Source: Paenibacillus sp. R14(2021) (GTDB lineage: Bacteria; Bacillota; Bacilli; Paenibacillales; Paenibacillaceae). Taken from it: a stretch of DNA of 64,000 nucleotides. Under the pieces are notes generated by a model. That model did no database searches and was not told where the DNA came from. It saw nothing but the letters and a program-made list of their open reading frames with translations. Positions within the stretch are counted from its first letter, which is position 1; each line of letters begins with the position of its first letter. Below, piece after piece: positions 55,899-63,591 of the stretch. The stretch is taken from NCBI RefSeq assembly GCF_019431355.1, contig NZ_CP080269.1:744001-808000 (forward strand). The letters are read 5' to 3'. Both the position numbers and the translations under genes were made by a program.

Positions 55899-57425
55899 AT
55901 GAAACAACTTCCTGAGTTTCCGGCGTCCTATTGGATCGCTTCCGTCCCGGAAACGGATTTTCCGAAGCTTGGCGCAGACGATGAAGCCGATGTCGTCGTC
56001 GTAGGCGGAGGCATCACGGGCATTACCGTGGCCTATCTGCTGTCCAAGGCTGGCAAGCGGGTCATCGTCCTGGAAGCGGGACGCGTACTGAACGGGACGA
56101 CCGGCCACACAACGGCCAAGATCACCGCGCAACACGATTTGATTTACGATGAATTGATTCAGCATTTCGGCGAAGACAAGGCTAGGCAGTACTACGAAGC
56201 GAACCGGGACGCGCTGGCGTTCGTGCGGAAGACCGTATCGGAATTGAACGTGTCGTGTGACTTGGCAGACGAGACAGCTTATTTGTATGCGCAGTCTGAT
56301 GCGGGTGCAACCAAGCTGGAGCGGGAGCTGGAAGCGTACCGGAAGCTCGACATCCCGGGAGCACTGTCCGACCGCATAGCATTGCCGCTTGAGGTGAAGG
56401 CTGCGCTGGCGATGGAGCGTCAAGCCCGGTTTCATCCCTTGCCTTATTTAATGGCGTTAATCGATCGGATCGTCGCCTCGGGTTCCCAGTTGTTCGAGGA
56501 AACGACCGTCATGAAGGTCGAAGACGGGGACGAGCCCGTCGTGTTGACCGACCGCGGCCACCGCGTCCGTTGCCGGCACGTTGTGTCGGCGTCCCATTTT
56601 CCGTTCGCGGATTGGAAAGGTTTTTATTTCGCCCGCTTGCATGCCGAACGCTCGTACGTGCTAGGCGTACGCATCGGACGGAAATACGAGGGCGGCATGT
56701 ACTTGGGGGTCGACCAGCCATCGCGGTCTATCCGGGTTGTTCACGACGAGCAGGAACCGCTCGTCCTGATCGGCGGCGATGGCCACAAGGCGGGGCAGAG
56801 CGCCTGCACATTCGAGCACTACGAGGCTTTGCGCGACTTTGCCGAATCGTTGTACCCGGTGAAGGAAATCGCCTACCGGTGGTCGACCCAAGACTTGGTC
56901 ACCTTGGACAAGCTGCCGTATATCGGCCGTATCAACGGTGCGTCGGACCGGATCTGGGTTGCGACCGGGTACCGGAAATGGGGGATGACGAACGGAACAG
57001 CGGCGGCGATCTTGCTGACGAACAGGATCCTGGGCGAGAAGGACCCTTACCAGGAGCTATTTGATCCGTCGCGGCTGCATGCCGACCCGGACATCAAGAC
57101 GTTTGTTAAGGAAAACGCCGATGTCGCGAAGCACCTGATCGCCGGCAAGCTGGAATTAGTGCATCGTCATCCTGGGGACGTCGCCGCAGGGGAGGGGGCT
57201 GTCGTCCGCGTACGGGGTAAACGCGCAGGGGCTTACAGAGAGGCGGACGGAACGCTGCACCTCGTGGATACGACCTGCACGCATATGGGCTGTGAAACGT
57301 ACTGGAACGACGGCGACCGCACGTGGGATTGCCCATGTCACGGGTCTCGGTTCTCGTACACGGGCGAAGTTGTCGAAGGCCCTGCCAAAAAGCCGTTGAC
57401 ATCGCTTCGCGAGGAAGCCGAATAA
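55899..57425 (+). CDS. FAD-dependent oxidoreductase fused to a Rieske [2Fe-2S] domain
   Basis: A 508-residue protein. The N-terminal DAO-type domain has ADVVVVGGGITGITVAYLLS (FAD-binding) and GTTGHTTAKITAQHDL; AYRWSTQDLVTLDKLPYIG and WVATGYRKWGMTNGTAAA are also typical. The C-terminal Rieske domain binds a [2Fe-2S] cluster through C460-T-H462 and C478-P-C480-H481. The layout matches the YhfW group of bacilli. The substrate is unknown. AAGGAG precedes the ATG. The gene is GC-rich like the core genes. Confidence 0.92.
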   Translation: MKQLPEFPASYWIASVPETDFPKLGADDEADVVVVGGGITGITVAYLLSKAGKRVIVLEAGRVLNGTTGHTTAKITAQHDLIYDELIQHFGEDKARQYYEANRDALAFVRKTVSELNVSCDLADETAYLYAQSDAGATKLERELEAYRKLDIPGALSDRIALPLEVKAALAMERQARFHPLPYLMALIDRIVASGSQLFEETTVMKVEDGDEPVVLTDRGHRVRCRHVVSASHFPFADWKGFYFARLHAERSYVLGVRIGRKYEGGMYLGVDQPSRSIRVVHDEQEPLVLIGGDGHKAGQSACTFEHYEALRDFAESLYPVKEIAYRWSTQDLVTLDKLPYIGRINGASDRIWVATGYRKWGMTNGTAAAILLTNRILGEKDPYQELFDPSRLHADPDIKTFVKENADVAKHLIAGKLELVHRHPGDVAAGEGAVVRVRGKRAGAYREADGTLHLVDTTCTHMGCETYWNDGDRTWDCPCHGSRFSYTGEVVEGPAKKPLTSLREEAE

Positions 57426-57568
57426 ACAGCTCTTTCCATAACTGCAATGTTGTAACGACCTCAAGCGCTGGCGGGCAGTTGACGTCCCATGAAGGAGTCG
57501 ACCACGCGAAGAAGGCGATGTCGTTCAGCATTCTCATATAATTGAGACAAGATCATCATTTCATTAAA

Positions 57569-57593
57569 AGCCGCGAAAATCGCGGCTCTTTGG
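57569..57593 (+). terminator. Rho-independent terminator after the FAD/Rieske gene
   Basis: AGCCGCG-AAAA-TCGCGGCT type stem followed by CTTT. It closes the single-gene unit. Confidence 0.65.
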
Positions 57594-57653
57594 CGTTATG
57601 GGATCAAGTTCTTATTTTGTACAATATCGTCGTCACCGCCGCGAGCAAAGGAA

Positions 57654-58129
57654 TTTGTTTTCATTTTGAATCGAATTGTAACGCGTCCATGCCTTAAGCA
57701 ATATCCTATTAGTCAAATGACTATTTACATGGAGGTTATTTTATGGATCGTGGTTTTTTCCCTGGCGGTGGATTTGGTGGAGGTTTCGGGCGGCCCTTTT
57801 TTCGACCTTTCCCACATCCCTTTTTCCCAAACCGTTTCTTGTTTCCGTTCTTCTTCTTTTCCCCGTTTTTCTTTCCTTTCTTTAGAGACGGAAAGTCGGA
57901 TGACATGTTATTCGCGCAGCACCAAGTGCAACCGGGAGACACGCTAGCCGCAATAGGTCACAAATATAACATTCCCCATCAGATTCTGGAGGAGGCCAAT
58001 TCGCATCTTTCCAACCCGAGCCAATTAAAAGCGGGGGAAATGGTATATGTGCCTCGCATTTCGAACATGGTTTGCCAAAAGACCTATTCGGAGATGCCTC
58101 CTGTGAATCAAGGCCAAGCGATGTAGTTA
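57654..58129 (+). repeat. Segmental duplication block, intact copy
   Basis: From TTTGTTTTCATTTTGAATCG to the base after the LysM stop codon this block matches 47415-47755, which lacks about 136 internal bases. Outside these limits the two loci differ. Confidence 0.85.
57743..58126 (+). CDS. LysM-domain protein with Gly/Phe-rich N-terminus
   Basis: A 127-residue protein. Residues 1-48 are Gly/Phe/Pro-rich (for example FPGGGFGGGFGRPFFRPF); residues about 55-100 form a single LysM domain (HQVQPGDTLAAIGHKYNIP ... LKAGEMVYVP). LysM binds peptidoglycan. Proteins of this shape in spore-formers are usually cortex/coat- or wall-associated; a spore role is inferred. GGAGGT lies 7 bases before the ATG. 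A partial copy is at 47415-47755. Confidence 0.85.
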   Translation: MDRGFFPGGGFGGGFGRPFFRPFPHPFFPNRFLFPFFFFSPFFFPFFRDGKSDDMLFAQHQVQPGDTLAAIGHKYNIPHQILEEANSHLSNPSQLKAGEMVYVPRISNMVCQKTYSEMPPVNQGQAM

Positions 58130-58279
58130 AGCTGGCGTTGGTTGGAATCCCCGCGACTCCCCTCGGCCAGTACATTTGGCTTGCGCGCCGAGTCAATCAC
58201 AAGGCGTAAGCACGCTTATAGGGACGATAAGAAATTAGTCGGGGCTAGTTAGTTTCAATATATAGTTTAGTTTATGACA

Positions 58280-58306
58280 AAGGCTACCGACTGTTTCGGT
58301 AGCCTT
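58280..58306 (+). terminator. Hairpin after the LysM gene, probable terminator
   Basis: AAGGCTACCG pairs with CGGTAGCCTT with a 7-base loop; no strong T run follows. The region 58127-58502 has no supported gene. Confidence 0.5.
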
Positions 58307-58502
58307 CACTCAGCATTATGTGGATGATTGGTCCCGGTTACTTCGAAACATTTTTGCTGCTAGGAATGGAGCGCTACTTTCGTCTATGGACTTCAAATGC
58401 TCCATAAACGAATTAGAACATAAAGATCGGCCCGAAGGTAGTGGTTTTACAAAATGAAGCGTACAGGCAATACGATTTTTATTACAGGCGCGATTCCAAG
58501 TA

Positions 58503-58946
58503 TTAGCCATGTAATTTTCTTGCCTCTATAATTATATAATGAGAAGCACGTTCCTTTATTAACCAAGTTCCGTTTTGACACACATATGTGTCATCATATT
58601 TAACGCTATAATCAGTGATAACTTCTTTACCATCTTCTTCTCTCACCATTTTTATTTGAGAATGTACAACACCTCTTGCAGTATCGCCATCCACTTTCAC
58701 AACGTGTTGTCCGTTAATGGAAAAATAACGTTTCACAATAGAAGCGTGACCTGTAAATTCCTCTTCTAATTGTTTTGTTCCTATAACATCAGACACCAAT
58801 TGGCTGCCCATATAAACCTTAAACCTAGTATCTGGCGTAAATAAAAGCATCTGATCTGTAATGTTTTTTTCATCTGTCAAATTTGCATAAGCATCAACTA
58901 ATTCTCTTAATTCTATTTTTGCTTGTAAAACCTCTAACGACATCAT
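58503..58946 (-). CDS. SnoaL/NTF2-like protein
   Basis: A 147-residue protein with an NTF2-like fold: an N-terminal helix region (LQAKIELRELVDAYANLTDE), FTPDTRFKVYMG, and curved strands ending YDDTYVCQNGTWLIKERASHY. This plan matches SnoaL-like proteins that act as small isomerases, hydrolases or binding proteins. ATG at 58946 (or 58943) lies behind AAAGGAGG. It is divergent from the TetR gene with a palindrome between them, suggesting it is that regulator's target. The composition is AT-rich. Confidence 0.82.
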   Translation of the reverse strand: MMSLEVLQAKIELRELVDAYANLTDEKNITDQMLLFTPDTRFKVYMGSQLVSDVIGTKQLEEEFTGHASIVKRYFSINGQHVVKVDGDTARGVVHSQIKMVREEDGKEVITDYSVKYDDTYVCQNGTWLIKERASHYIIIEARKLHG

Positions 58947-59109
58947 TTTTTCCTCCTTTAATGACCAACGAAATTTCTTTTGGTGGCAATTCAGCATGAA
59001 GATTGGAATGGCGGATAGTCCAATAATGCAATTTGAAAGCGTTTGACGTTTTTAATTGTAGAACGTAGAATTAAACCATTCAATGGTCGATATTTAACTA
59101 AATGATAAT

Positions 59110-59140
59110 TAATAGTCACATTTTCTTATTGTGACCATTA
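59110..59140. promoter_or_regulatory. Palindromic operator between divergent SnoaL-like and TetR genes
   Basis: TAATAGTCACA and TGTGACCATTA form an 11-bp inverted repeat with one mismatch and a 9-base spacer. Position and length suit binding of a TetR dimer controlling both genes. Confidence 0.65.
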
Positions 59141-59165
59141 TCTTTATTGGATGGAGCGTTTGCAA

Positions 59166-59756
59166 ATGGGTAAAGACAAGGTAGACCTACGTATTCTAAA
59201 AACAAGGAAAGCCATTAAAGAGGCCTTCTTGAAGCTTATTCAAACGAAAGGCTACGAACGGATAACCGTACAGGACATTGCCGACGAAGCCATGATAAAT
59301 CGGAATACTTTTTATTTACACTATATGGACAAGCCTGATTTGATGGAGTATTTATGTCAGGAAAGCATGGAAAGAATAAATGTTTGCTTTAACTTGGATA
59401 TAAAAGATCGAGAAATCCATGCTATAGATAAGGAAATGTTTGTCTCAAGCTTAAAGGAAATGTTAAAAGCCATAGAAGACAACATTGTTTTCATGAGAAC
59501 GATGCTTAGTCAGAATGGTCAACCTAACTTCTCAACCCATTTAAAAGAAGCATTAAAAGATTTTATTCTTTCCGGTATTGGTGATTATAATCAAAATCAG
59601 AAAATGAAAGTTGGATTAGAGTACATTATTTCAGGGTTAGTAGGCGTGATTTGTATGTGGATTTCAGAATCAGAGCATTTGGTAGTTGAAGAGGTCATCG
59701 AACATTTGAGTGAAATTCATTTTAATAATGTATTAGACTTGTTAAAAAACGTTTAA
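59166..59756 (+). CDS. TetR/AcrR-family regulator
   Basis: A 196-residue regulator. The N-terminal HTH (ILKTRKAIKEAFLKLIQTKG ... TVQDIADEAMINRNTFYLHY) is of the TetR type found in proteins that also carry the TetR_C_7-like tail. The C-terminal helices form a ligand-binding domain. ATG at 59166 lies behind GGAG with 9 bases; the ATG five codons upstream is part of that site. It probably represses the divergent SnoaL-like gene and itself through the 59110 palindrome. Confidence 0.88.
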   Translation: MGKDKVDLRILKTRKAIKEAFLKLIQTKGYERITVQDIADEAMINRNTFYLHYMDKPDLMEYLCQESMERINVCFNLDIKDREIHAIDKEMFVSSLKEMLKAIEDNIVFMRTMLSQNGQPNFSTHLKEALKDFILSGIGDYNQNQKMKVGLEYIISGLVGVICMWISESEHLVVEEVIEHLSEIHFNNVLDLLKNV

Positions 59757-59808
59757 CGGCAACAGGAGTTTAGTTAAAGTTTACATCCCCAACTTACACA
59801 AAAGCGCC

Positions 59809-59842
59809 AAAGGCTGTCGATATTTTCTCGACAGCCTTTGCT
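59809..59842 (+). terminator. Rho-independent terminator after the TetR gene
   Basis: AAAGGCTGTCGA pairs with TCGACAGCCTTT around a 7-base loop. Confidence 0.75.
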
Positions 59843-59947
59843 TCAGAAAAGGAATAACTTAGTTTTGTTCGTACAACGCAGTCATACCCTTGGAACATTC
59901 TTATCAGATATCGTATCTTTGTACTCAGGAGAGGTGATAGCTGTTTT

Positions 59948-60814
59948 ATGGCTAATGATCAATCTTATACGATCGGGCACGTGTCACGGATAGGTCGAAT
60001 TTCCATCCAGACGCTGCGATATTACGACAACATTGGGCTGGTGTGTCCGAGCCGGACGGATCCCATTACTCACTATCGTTATTATTCGAATATGGACATT
60101 TTGCTGATAAAAATTGTGCAGGATTTGAAGCGTCTTCGTTTCTCGCTTGAGGAGATTTCAAGCATATTGAAACAGTCAGGCCTGGACGGACTATCAGCAG
60201 CTTTGGAGGGGAAGAAACAAGAAACGCTTAAGGAAATCCAACGACTTCAACTGACGCATGCTTCGATAGAGAACCGGATCAGTCAATTGGACAGTCTGAG
60301 AAGCCTCAATGAAAAGCTTGATTCCGGAGGGGAAGGCGTCCTGATTGAATTGAAACGCCTAGCTGACCGCATGATCGCATTCGAGAGAAAGCGGGCAGTT
60401 TGCGGAATGGAGGCGTCTGTTGTTCGTTTTACACAGCTGTTTGATAAGCTGGACATTCATGGATTGACGGCACAGGGGCAAATCATGAGCATCTATCACG
60501 AAAATTTGCTAACGTTCGACCGAACCGATTCGGATATTGAGGTTTGTATTCCCCTATCTGCGAATGCTCTAAATTCCCCCTTCGTTCGGATGCTGCCTGG
60601 CGGCGATTATATTACAGCAACCTACAGCGGCCCGCCTAACGAAGAGTCTTGCAAAAAAGTGTACCGCCATCTTTTGGATTGGATGGGCCGACACGGGTAC
60701 TCTGAATGCGGGCCCGCCATAGAGCAGTATGTCGTTGATTTGAGTCAAATGCGCGATCCCCATGAGTTTATCGTGGAGCTTCAAATTCCGGTGGAGAAGG
60801 TATTGACTCTATAG
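59948..60814 (+). CDS. MerR-family regulator with GyrI-like effector domain
   Basis: A 288-residue BmrR-like regulator. The MerR HTH (IGHVSRIGRISIQTLRYYDN ... HYRYYSNMDILLIKIVQDLK) is followed by a coiled-coil linker and a C-terminal GyrI-like domain (about 150-288) ending IEQYVVDLSQMRDPHEFIVEL. Such proteins activate drug- or stress-response genes from promoters with long spacers. The following epimerase-like gene is 55 bases away and may be its target. GAGAGGTG lies 9-10 bases before the ATG. Confidence 0.9.
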   Translation: MANDQSYTIGHVSRIGRISIQTLRYYDNIGLVCPSRTDPITHYRYYSNMDILLIKIVQDLKRLRFSLEEISSILKQSGLDGLSAALEGKKQETLKEIQRLQLTHASIENRISQLDSLRSLNEKLDSGGEGVLIELKRLADRMIAFERKRAVCGMEASVVRFTQLFDKLDIHGLTAQGQIMSIYHENLLTFDRTDSDIEVCIPLSANALNSPFVRMLPGGDYITATYSGPPNEESCKKVYRHLLDWMGRHGYSECGPAIEQYVVDLSQMRDPHEFIVELQIPVEKVLTL

Positions 60815-60869
60815 TGGCTATAGGGTTTAAGCTGGTTTCATTCTGATGAAGTCAGGGAGGAATGGGAGC

Positions 60870-61793
60870 ATGCATCTCGTATTAGGCACAGGGCCACTCG
60901 GAAGATCGGTGATCAAGGAGCTTCGAAAAAGGAAGGAACCGTTTCGGGTGGTGAATTTCTCCGGGCAGCAGCCCGGGCTCGAGCATATCTCGGTTGTCAG
61001 AGCCGATTTAATGAACCTTGATCAAGCGAAAGCTGCCATTAAAGGAGCGACTTTGGTCTATCAATGTACACAGCCTCCTTATCATCAATGGGAGGGTAGG
61101 TTCGAACGGCTGCAGGAGAATATCATTGCGGCTGTAATGATAACCGGTGCTAAACTGGTCGCCGCAGAAAATGTGTACATGTATGGGGACGTGGAGGGTG
61201 AAATACACGAAGGACTGCCTTACGCTGAGCAGACGAAGAAGGGGCGTATCCGTGCGATGCTTGCCAACCAGCTTCTTGAAATGCACCATCGTGGAAAGCT
61301 TCAGGCCGTCCTTGGTCGGGGGTCCGATTTCTTCGGACCCGGCGTTACGGATTCATCCGCTGGCGAAAGAATGTTTCAACCCCTTCTAAGGGGGAAGGCC
61401 GCGTCTGTAATAGGTGAACCCGATCGGAAGCATACATTTACGTTCATTGACGATTTCGGGAAAGCGCTCGTTACGCTTGGACAAACAGAGGATGCATATG
61501 GCGAAGCCTGGCATGTACCGAATGTAGACGCGATAGCTGTGAAAGAATTTGTTGAGTTGGCCGCACAGCTTGCTGGTGTGGATGCAAAGATAAAGCCAAT
61601 GGGGAAGGGGATGCTGCGCTTTGGCGGGCTATTCATTCCGGCAGCGAGGGAAAGCATCGAGATGTATTATCAATTCGAGAAGGACTTTGTAGTAAGCAGT
61701 CGAAAATTTACGGATCGGTTCCGGCAGAGGGCAACACCGCTGGAAGAGTCACTAGCTGCCACGATCGATTGGTATCGAGATCGAAGATCCTAA
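60870..61793 (+). CDS. NAD-dependent epimerase/dehydratase-like protein
   Basis: A 307-residue SDR-extended protein. The Rossmann start MHLVLGTGPLGRSVIKELRK has a GxGxxG-like GTGPLG. VRADLMNLDQAKAAIKG, ENVYMYGDVEG (the Tyr of the usual YxxxK region is displaced and no following Lys is obvious) and FIDDFGKALVTLG follow. The substrate is unknown. ATG at 60870 is chosen because GGGAGG precedes it. Likely co-transcribed with the MerR gene. Confidence 0.82.
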   Translation: MHLVLGTGPLGRSVIKELRKRKEPFRVVNFSGQQPGLEHISVVRADLMNLDQAKAAIKGATLVYQCTQPPYHQWEGRFERLQENIIAAVMITGAKLVAAENVYMYGDVEGEIHEGLPYAEQTKKGRIRAMLANQLLEMHHRGKLQAVLGRGSDFFGPGVTDSSAGERMFQPLLRGKAASVIGEPDRKHTFTFIDDFGKALVTLGQTEDAYGEAWHVPNVDAIAVKEFVELAAQLAGVDAKIKPMGKGMLRFGGLFIPAARESIEMYYQFEKDFVVSSRKFTDRFRQRATPLEESLAATIDWYRDRRS

Positions 61794-61866
61794 AATTAAT
61801 GTTGGACGACAAAAACATCTTGCCTAATATCCAGTAACGATCAGATTTTTAACTATTCAGGAAGGG

Positions 61867-62829
61867 ATGAATGGAGCTATGCGTAATTCACCGACGATTT
61901 CAGAGGAACACCTTCGTTCCTGTCTAAAGGAGCAGTATGATTTGGCTCCCGCCACACTTGAGTTTCTTCCGCTGGGACTTGATTACAGCTCTGCAGTGTA
62001 CCATGTGGTTAGCGAGCAGGGAACTGCCTATCTGCTCAAAGTAACGTCTAGGCCTTTATACGAACCACAATTTCTGATTCCCCGATATCTCAACGATCAT
62101 GGGATTACGTGTGTCGTTGCTCCCATTTCAGCCAGGAGCGGTACCCTGTGGACCCATCTAGAGGACTGGACTGTCGTTGTCTATCCCTTTATCAACGGGG
62201 AGTCAAGCTACAATGGGATGTCAGCCGAGCAGTGGAATAAGTTGGGGACCCTCTTTAAACGGATTCACCAGATCATTTTGCCGCCTGAAGGATTTAAGTC
62301 GCTCCGACTGGAGACCTTTGATCCGACGGAATATGTTCGATGGATACGATCCTTTGAGGATCAACTTGCACGCGTTGAAGGCGGAACTACATTGGAGCGT
62401 ACACTTCATGCATCTTGGGTAGAGCATAGGTTGACGATACACATGAAGTTGACCTCATTGGAAAAGCTGGCTGCGGAGCTCCAATCGCAAGCAATCCCGT
62501 ATGTAATCTGTCACGCGGATCTGCATCCAGCCAATTTGATCCGAGATCAGGCTGGGCAAGTATTTGTAATCGATTGGGATGAGGTAATGTTCGCTCCCAA
62601 AGAGCGTGATTTCATCTTTGTCAGTTATCCACATGCCCATGCATTTTTTCAGGGGTACGGATCGGCAGAGGTTAATGAGAAGGTGCTCACCTACTACCGC
62701 TTAGAAAGGGTCCTTCAGGATCTAATTGCGTGTGCTCGAAACGTGTGGATCAGGGATGATCTAGGGGAAGAAAGCAAGGCGGATGCCATCAAGTTGTTTC
62801 AAGATATCTTGGCGGGAATGGCGGAATAA
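61867..62829 (+). CDS. APH-fold phosphotransferase
   Basis: A 320-residue aminoglycoside-phosphotransferase-fold protein. An ATP-binding lobe (AYLLKVTSR) is followed by the catalytic loop VICHADLHPANLI (Asp and Asn) and metal-binding VIDWDEVMFAPKERD. These kinases phosphorylate aminoglycosides, macrolides or small metabolites; the substrate here is unknown. ATG 61867 or 61879 are both possible; AGGAAGGG directly precedes the first. It is 73 bases after the epimerase-like gene. Confidence 0.85.
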   Translation: MNGAMRNSPTISEEHLRSCLKEQYDLAPATLEFLPLGLDYSSAVYHVVSEQGTAYLLKVTSRPLYEPQFLIPRYLNDHGITCVVAPISARSGTLWTHLEDWTVVVYPFINGESSYNGMSAEQWNKLGTLFKRIHQIILPPEGFKSLRLETFDPTEYVRWIRSFEDQLARVEGGTTLERTLHASWVEHRLTIHMKLTSLEKLAAELQSQAIPYVICHADLHPANLIRDQAGQVFVIDWDEVMFAPKERDFIFVSYPHAHAFFQGYGSAEVNEKVLTYYRLERVLQDLIACARNVWIRDDLGEESKADAIKLFQDILAGMAE

Positions 62830-63017
62830 TAATGACAGGTGTCGGCTGACAATAACATTGTCTCATCTCATTAGAGGCCGCGTAATTCACGCTTTTTTTG
62901 TGTAATGGGGTAAAAGTCCTTGTCAAATTTGATACAAGAAATTCTATCCCATTTCCGATTTTGACACGAACTCTATCTCATTCCCGACTAGCTTCATTTT
63001 CTTTATCTCTGGAGGTC

Positions 63018-63045
63018 TTGATATATTTTGATTTTTTAGTACAAT
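63018..63045 (+). promoter_or_regulatory. Sigma-A promoter of the ArsR gene
   Basis: TTGATA (63018-63023) and TACAAT (63040-63045) are 16 bases apart. The expected start of transcription falls at or near the ATG at 63052, and no ribosome site precedes it. Confidence 0.6.
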
Positions 63046-63051
63046 GATTTT

Positions 63052-63342
63052 ATGACTACTGAAAAAATAATGAATGATGAGCACAGGGCCAGAATATTTA
63101 AGGCATTAGCTGATGAAACAAGATTGGAAATCATTCGAGGTCTATACGCCAATATGAGGGAGATGAATTGCGGAGAAGTGAACGACATTCATGGTACTTC
63201 AAAATCGAATAATTCCTATCATTTGCGTACATTAAGGGAGGCGAAATTGATTACGGTACGAAAGGAAGCGCAAACAAGGTATATGATCATCAATTTGGAG
63301 ACCTTTCACACTTACTTGCCTGGATTTCTGGATACGTTGTAG
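63052..63342 (+). CDS. ArsR-family winged-helix regulator
   Basis: A 96-residue regulator with a compact winged HTH: ARIFKALADETRLEIIRGLY, EVNDIHGTSKSNNSYHLRTLREAKLITVRKEAQTRYMIIN. The cysteine-type metal sites of arsenic sensors are absent apart from one Cys (MNCGEVND), so it probably senses something other than a metal. It lies upstream of the MFS gene and its likely operators are the TTCAATA-type palindromes at 63371-63563. No ribosome site is seen before ATG 63052 or the later ATG 63070, so a leaderless mRNA is likely. Confidence 0.85.
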   Translation: MTTEKIMNDEHRARIFKALADETRLEIIRGLYANMREMNCGEVNDIHGTSKSNNSYHLRTLREAKLITVRKEAQTRYMIINLETFHTYLPGFLDTL

Positions 63343-63370
63343 AAGTAATGTCTTTTTTTGTTCAATGAAC

Positions 63371-63591
63371 TTCAATAGTTATTGAATTACTAAACTAACA
63401 GGAAAGGGTGAATATATTGGGGAAGTAAGTTGACGGCTTCTATTTTTTTATTCATTAGTTCAAAGTCTGTTGAATTACTAAACTAACAAAAGGGTGAGTC
63501 AAATTGATTAAGTGAGTTTAATAACAAGATTCTTTATTGTTCACTATTTCAATATTTATTGAAATACAAAACTAAAAAAGGGTGAGTCAAA
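63371..63591 (+). repeat. Three tandem copies of the MFS control region
   Basis: Units of 88-89 bases start at 63371, 63459 and 63548. Each has a TTCAA(TA)..(TA)TTGAA palindrome (perfect arms in units 1 and 3), then TACTAAACTAAC or similar, an AAAGGGTGA ribosome site, and a TTG codon. In units 1 and 2 the TTG is followed by two codons and a stop (MGK, MIK); in unit 3 it starts the MFS gene (MGKLTA). Sequence drift is clear between units. Confidence 0.85.

Noticed and set aside
58316-58510. 64-codon minus-strand frame after the SnoaL-like gene
   Set aside because: It overlaps the end of the SnoaL-like gene, has no ribosome site and no recognisable family.
62860-62905. Terminator after the phosphotransferase gene
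   Set aside because: There is a T run (TTTTTTT) but only a 4-bp stem GCGT/ACGC before it; too weak to list as a feature.
63371-63591. Short CRISPR-like array
   Set aside because: The 88-base units are similar along their entire length, including the parts between palindromes, so there are no spacers.
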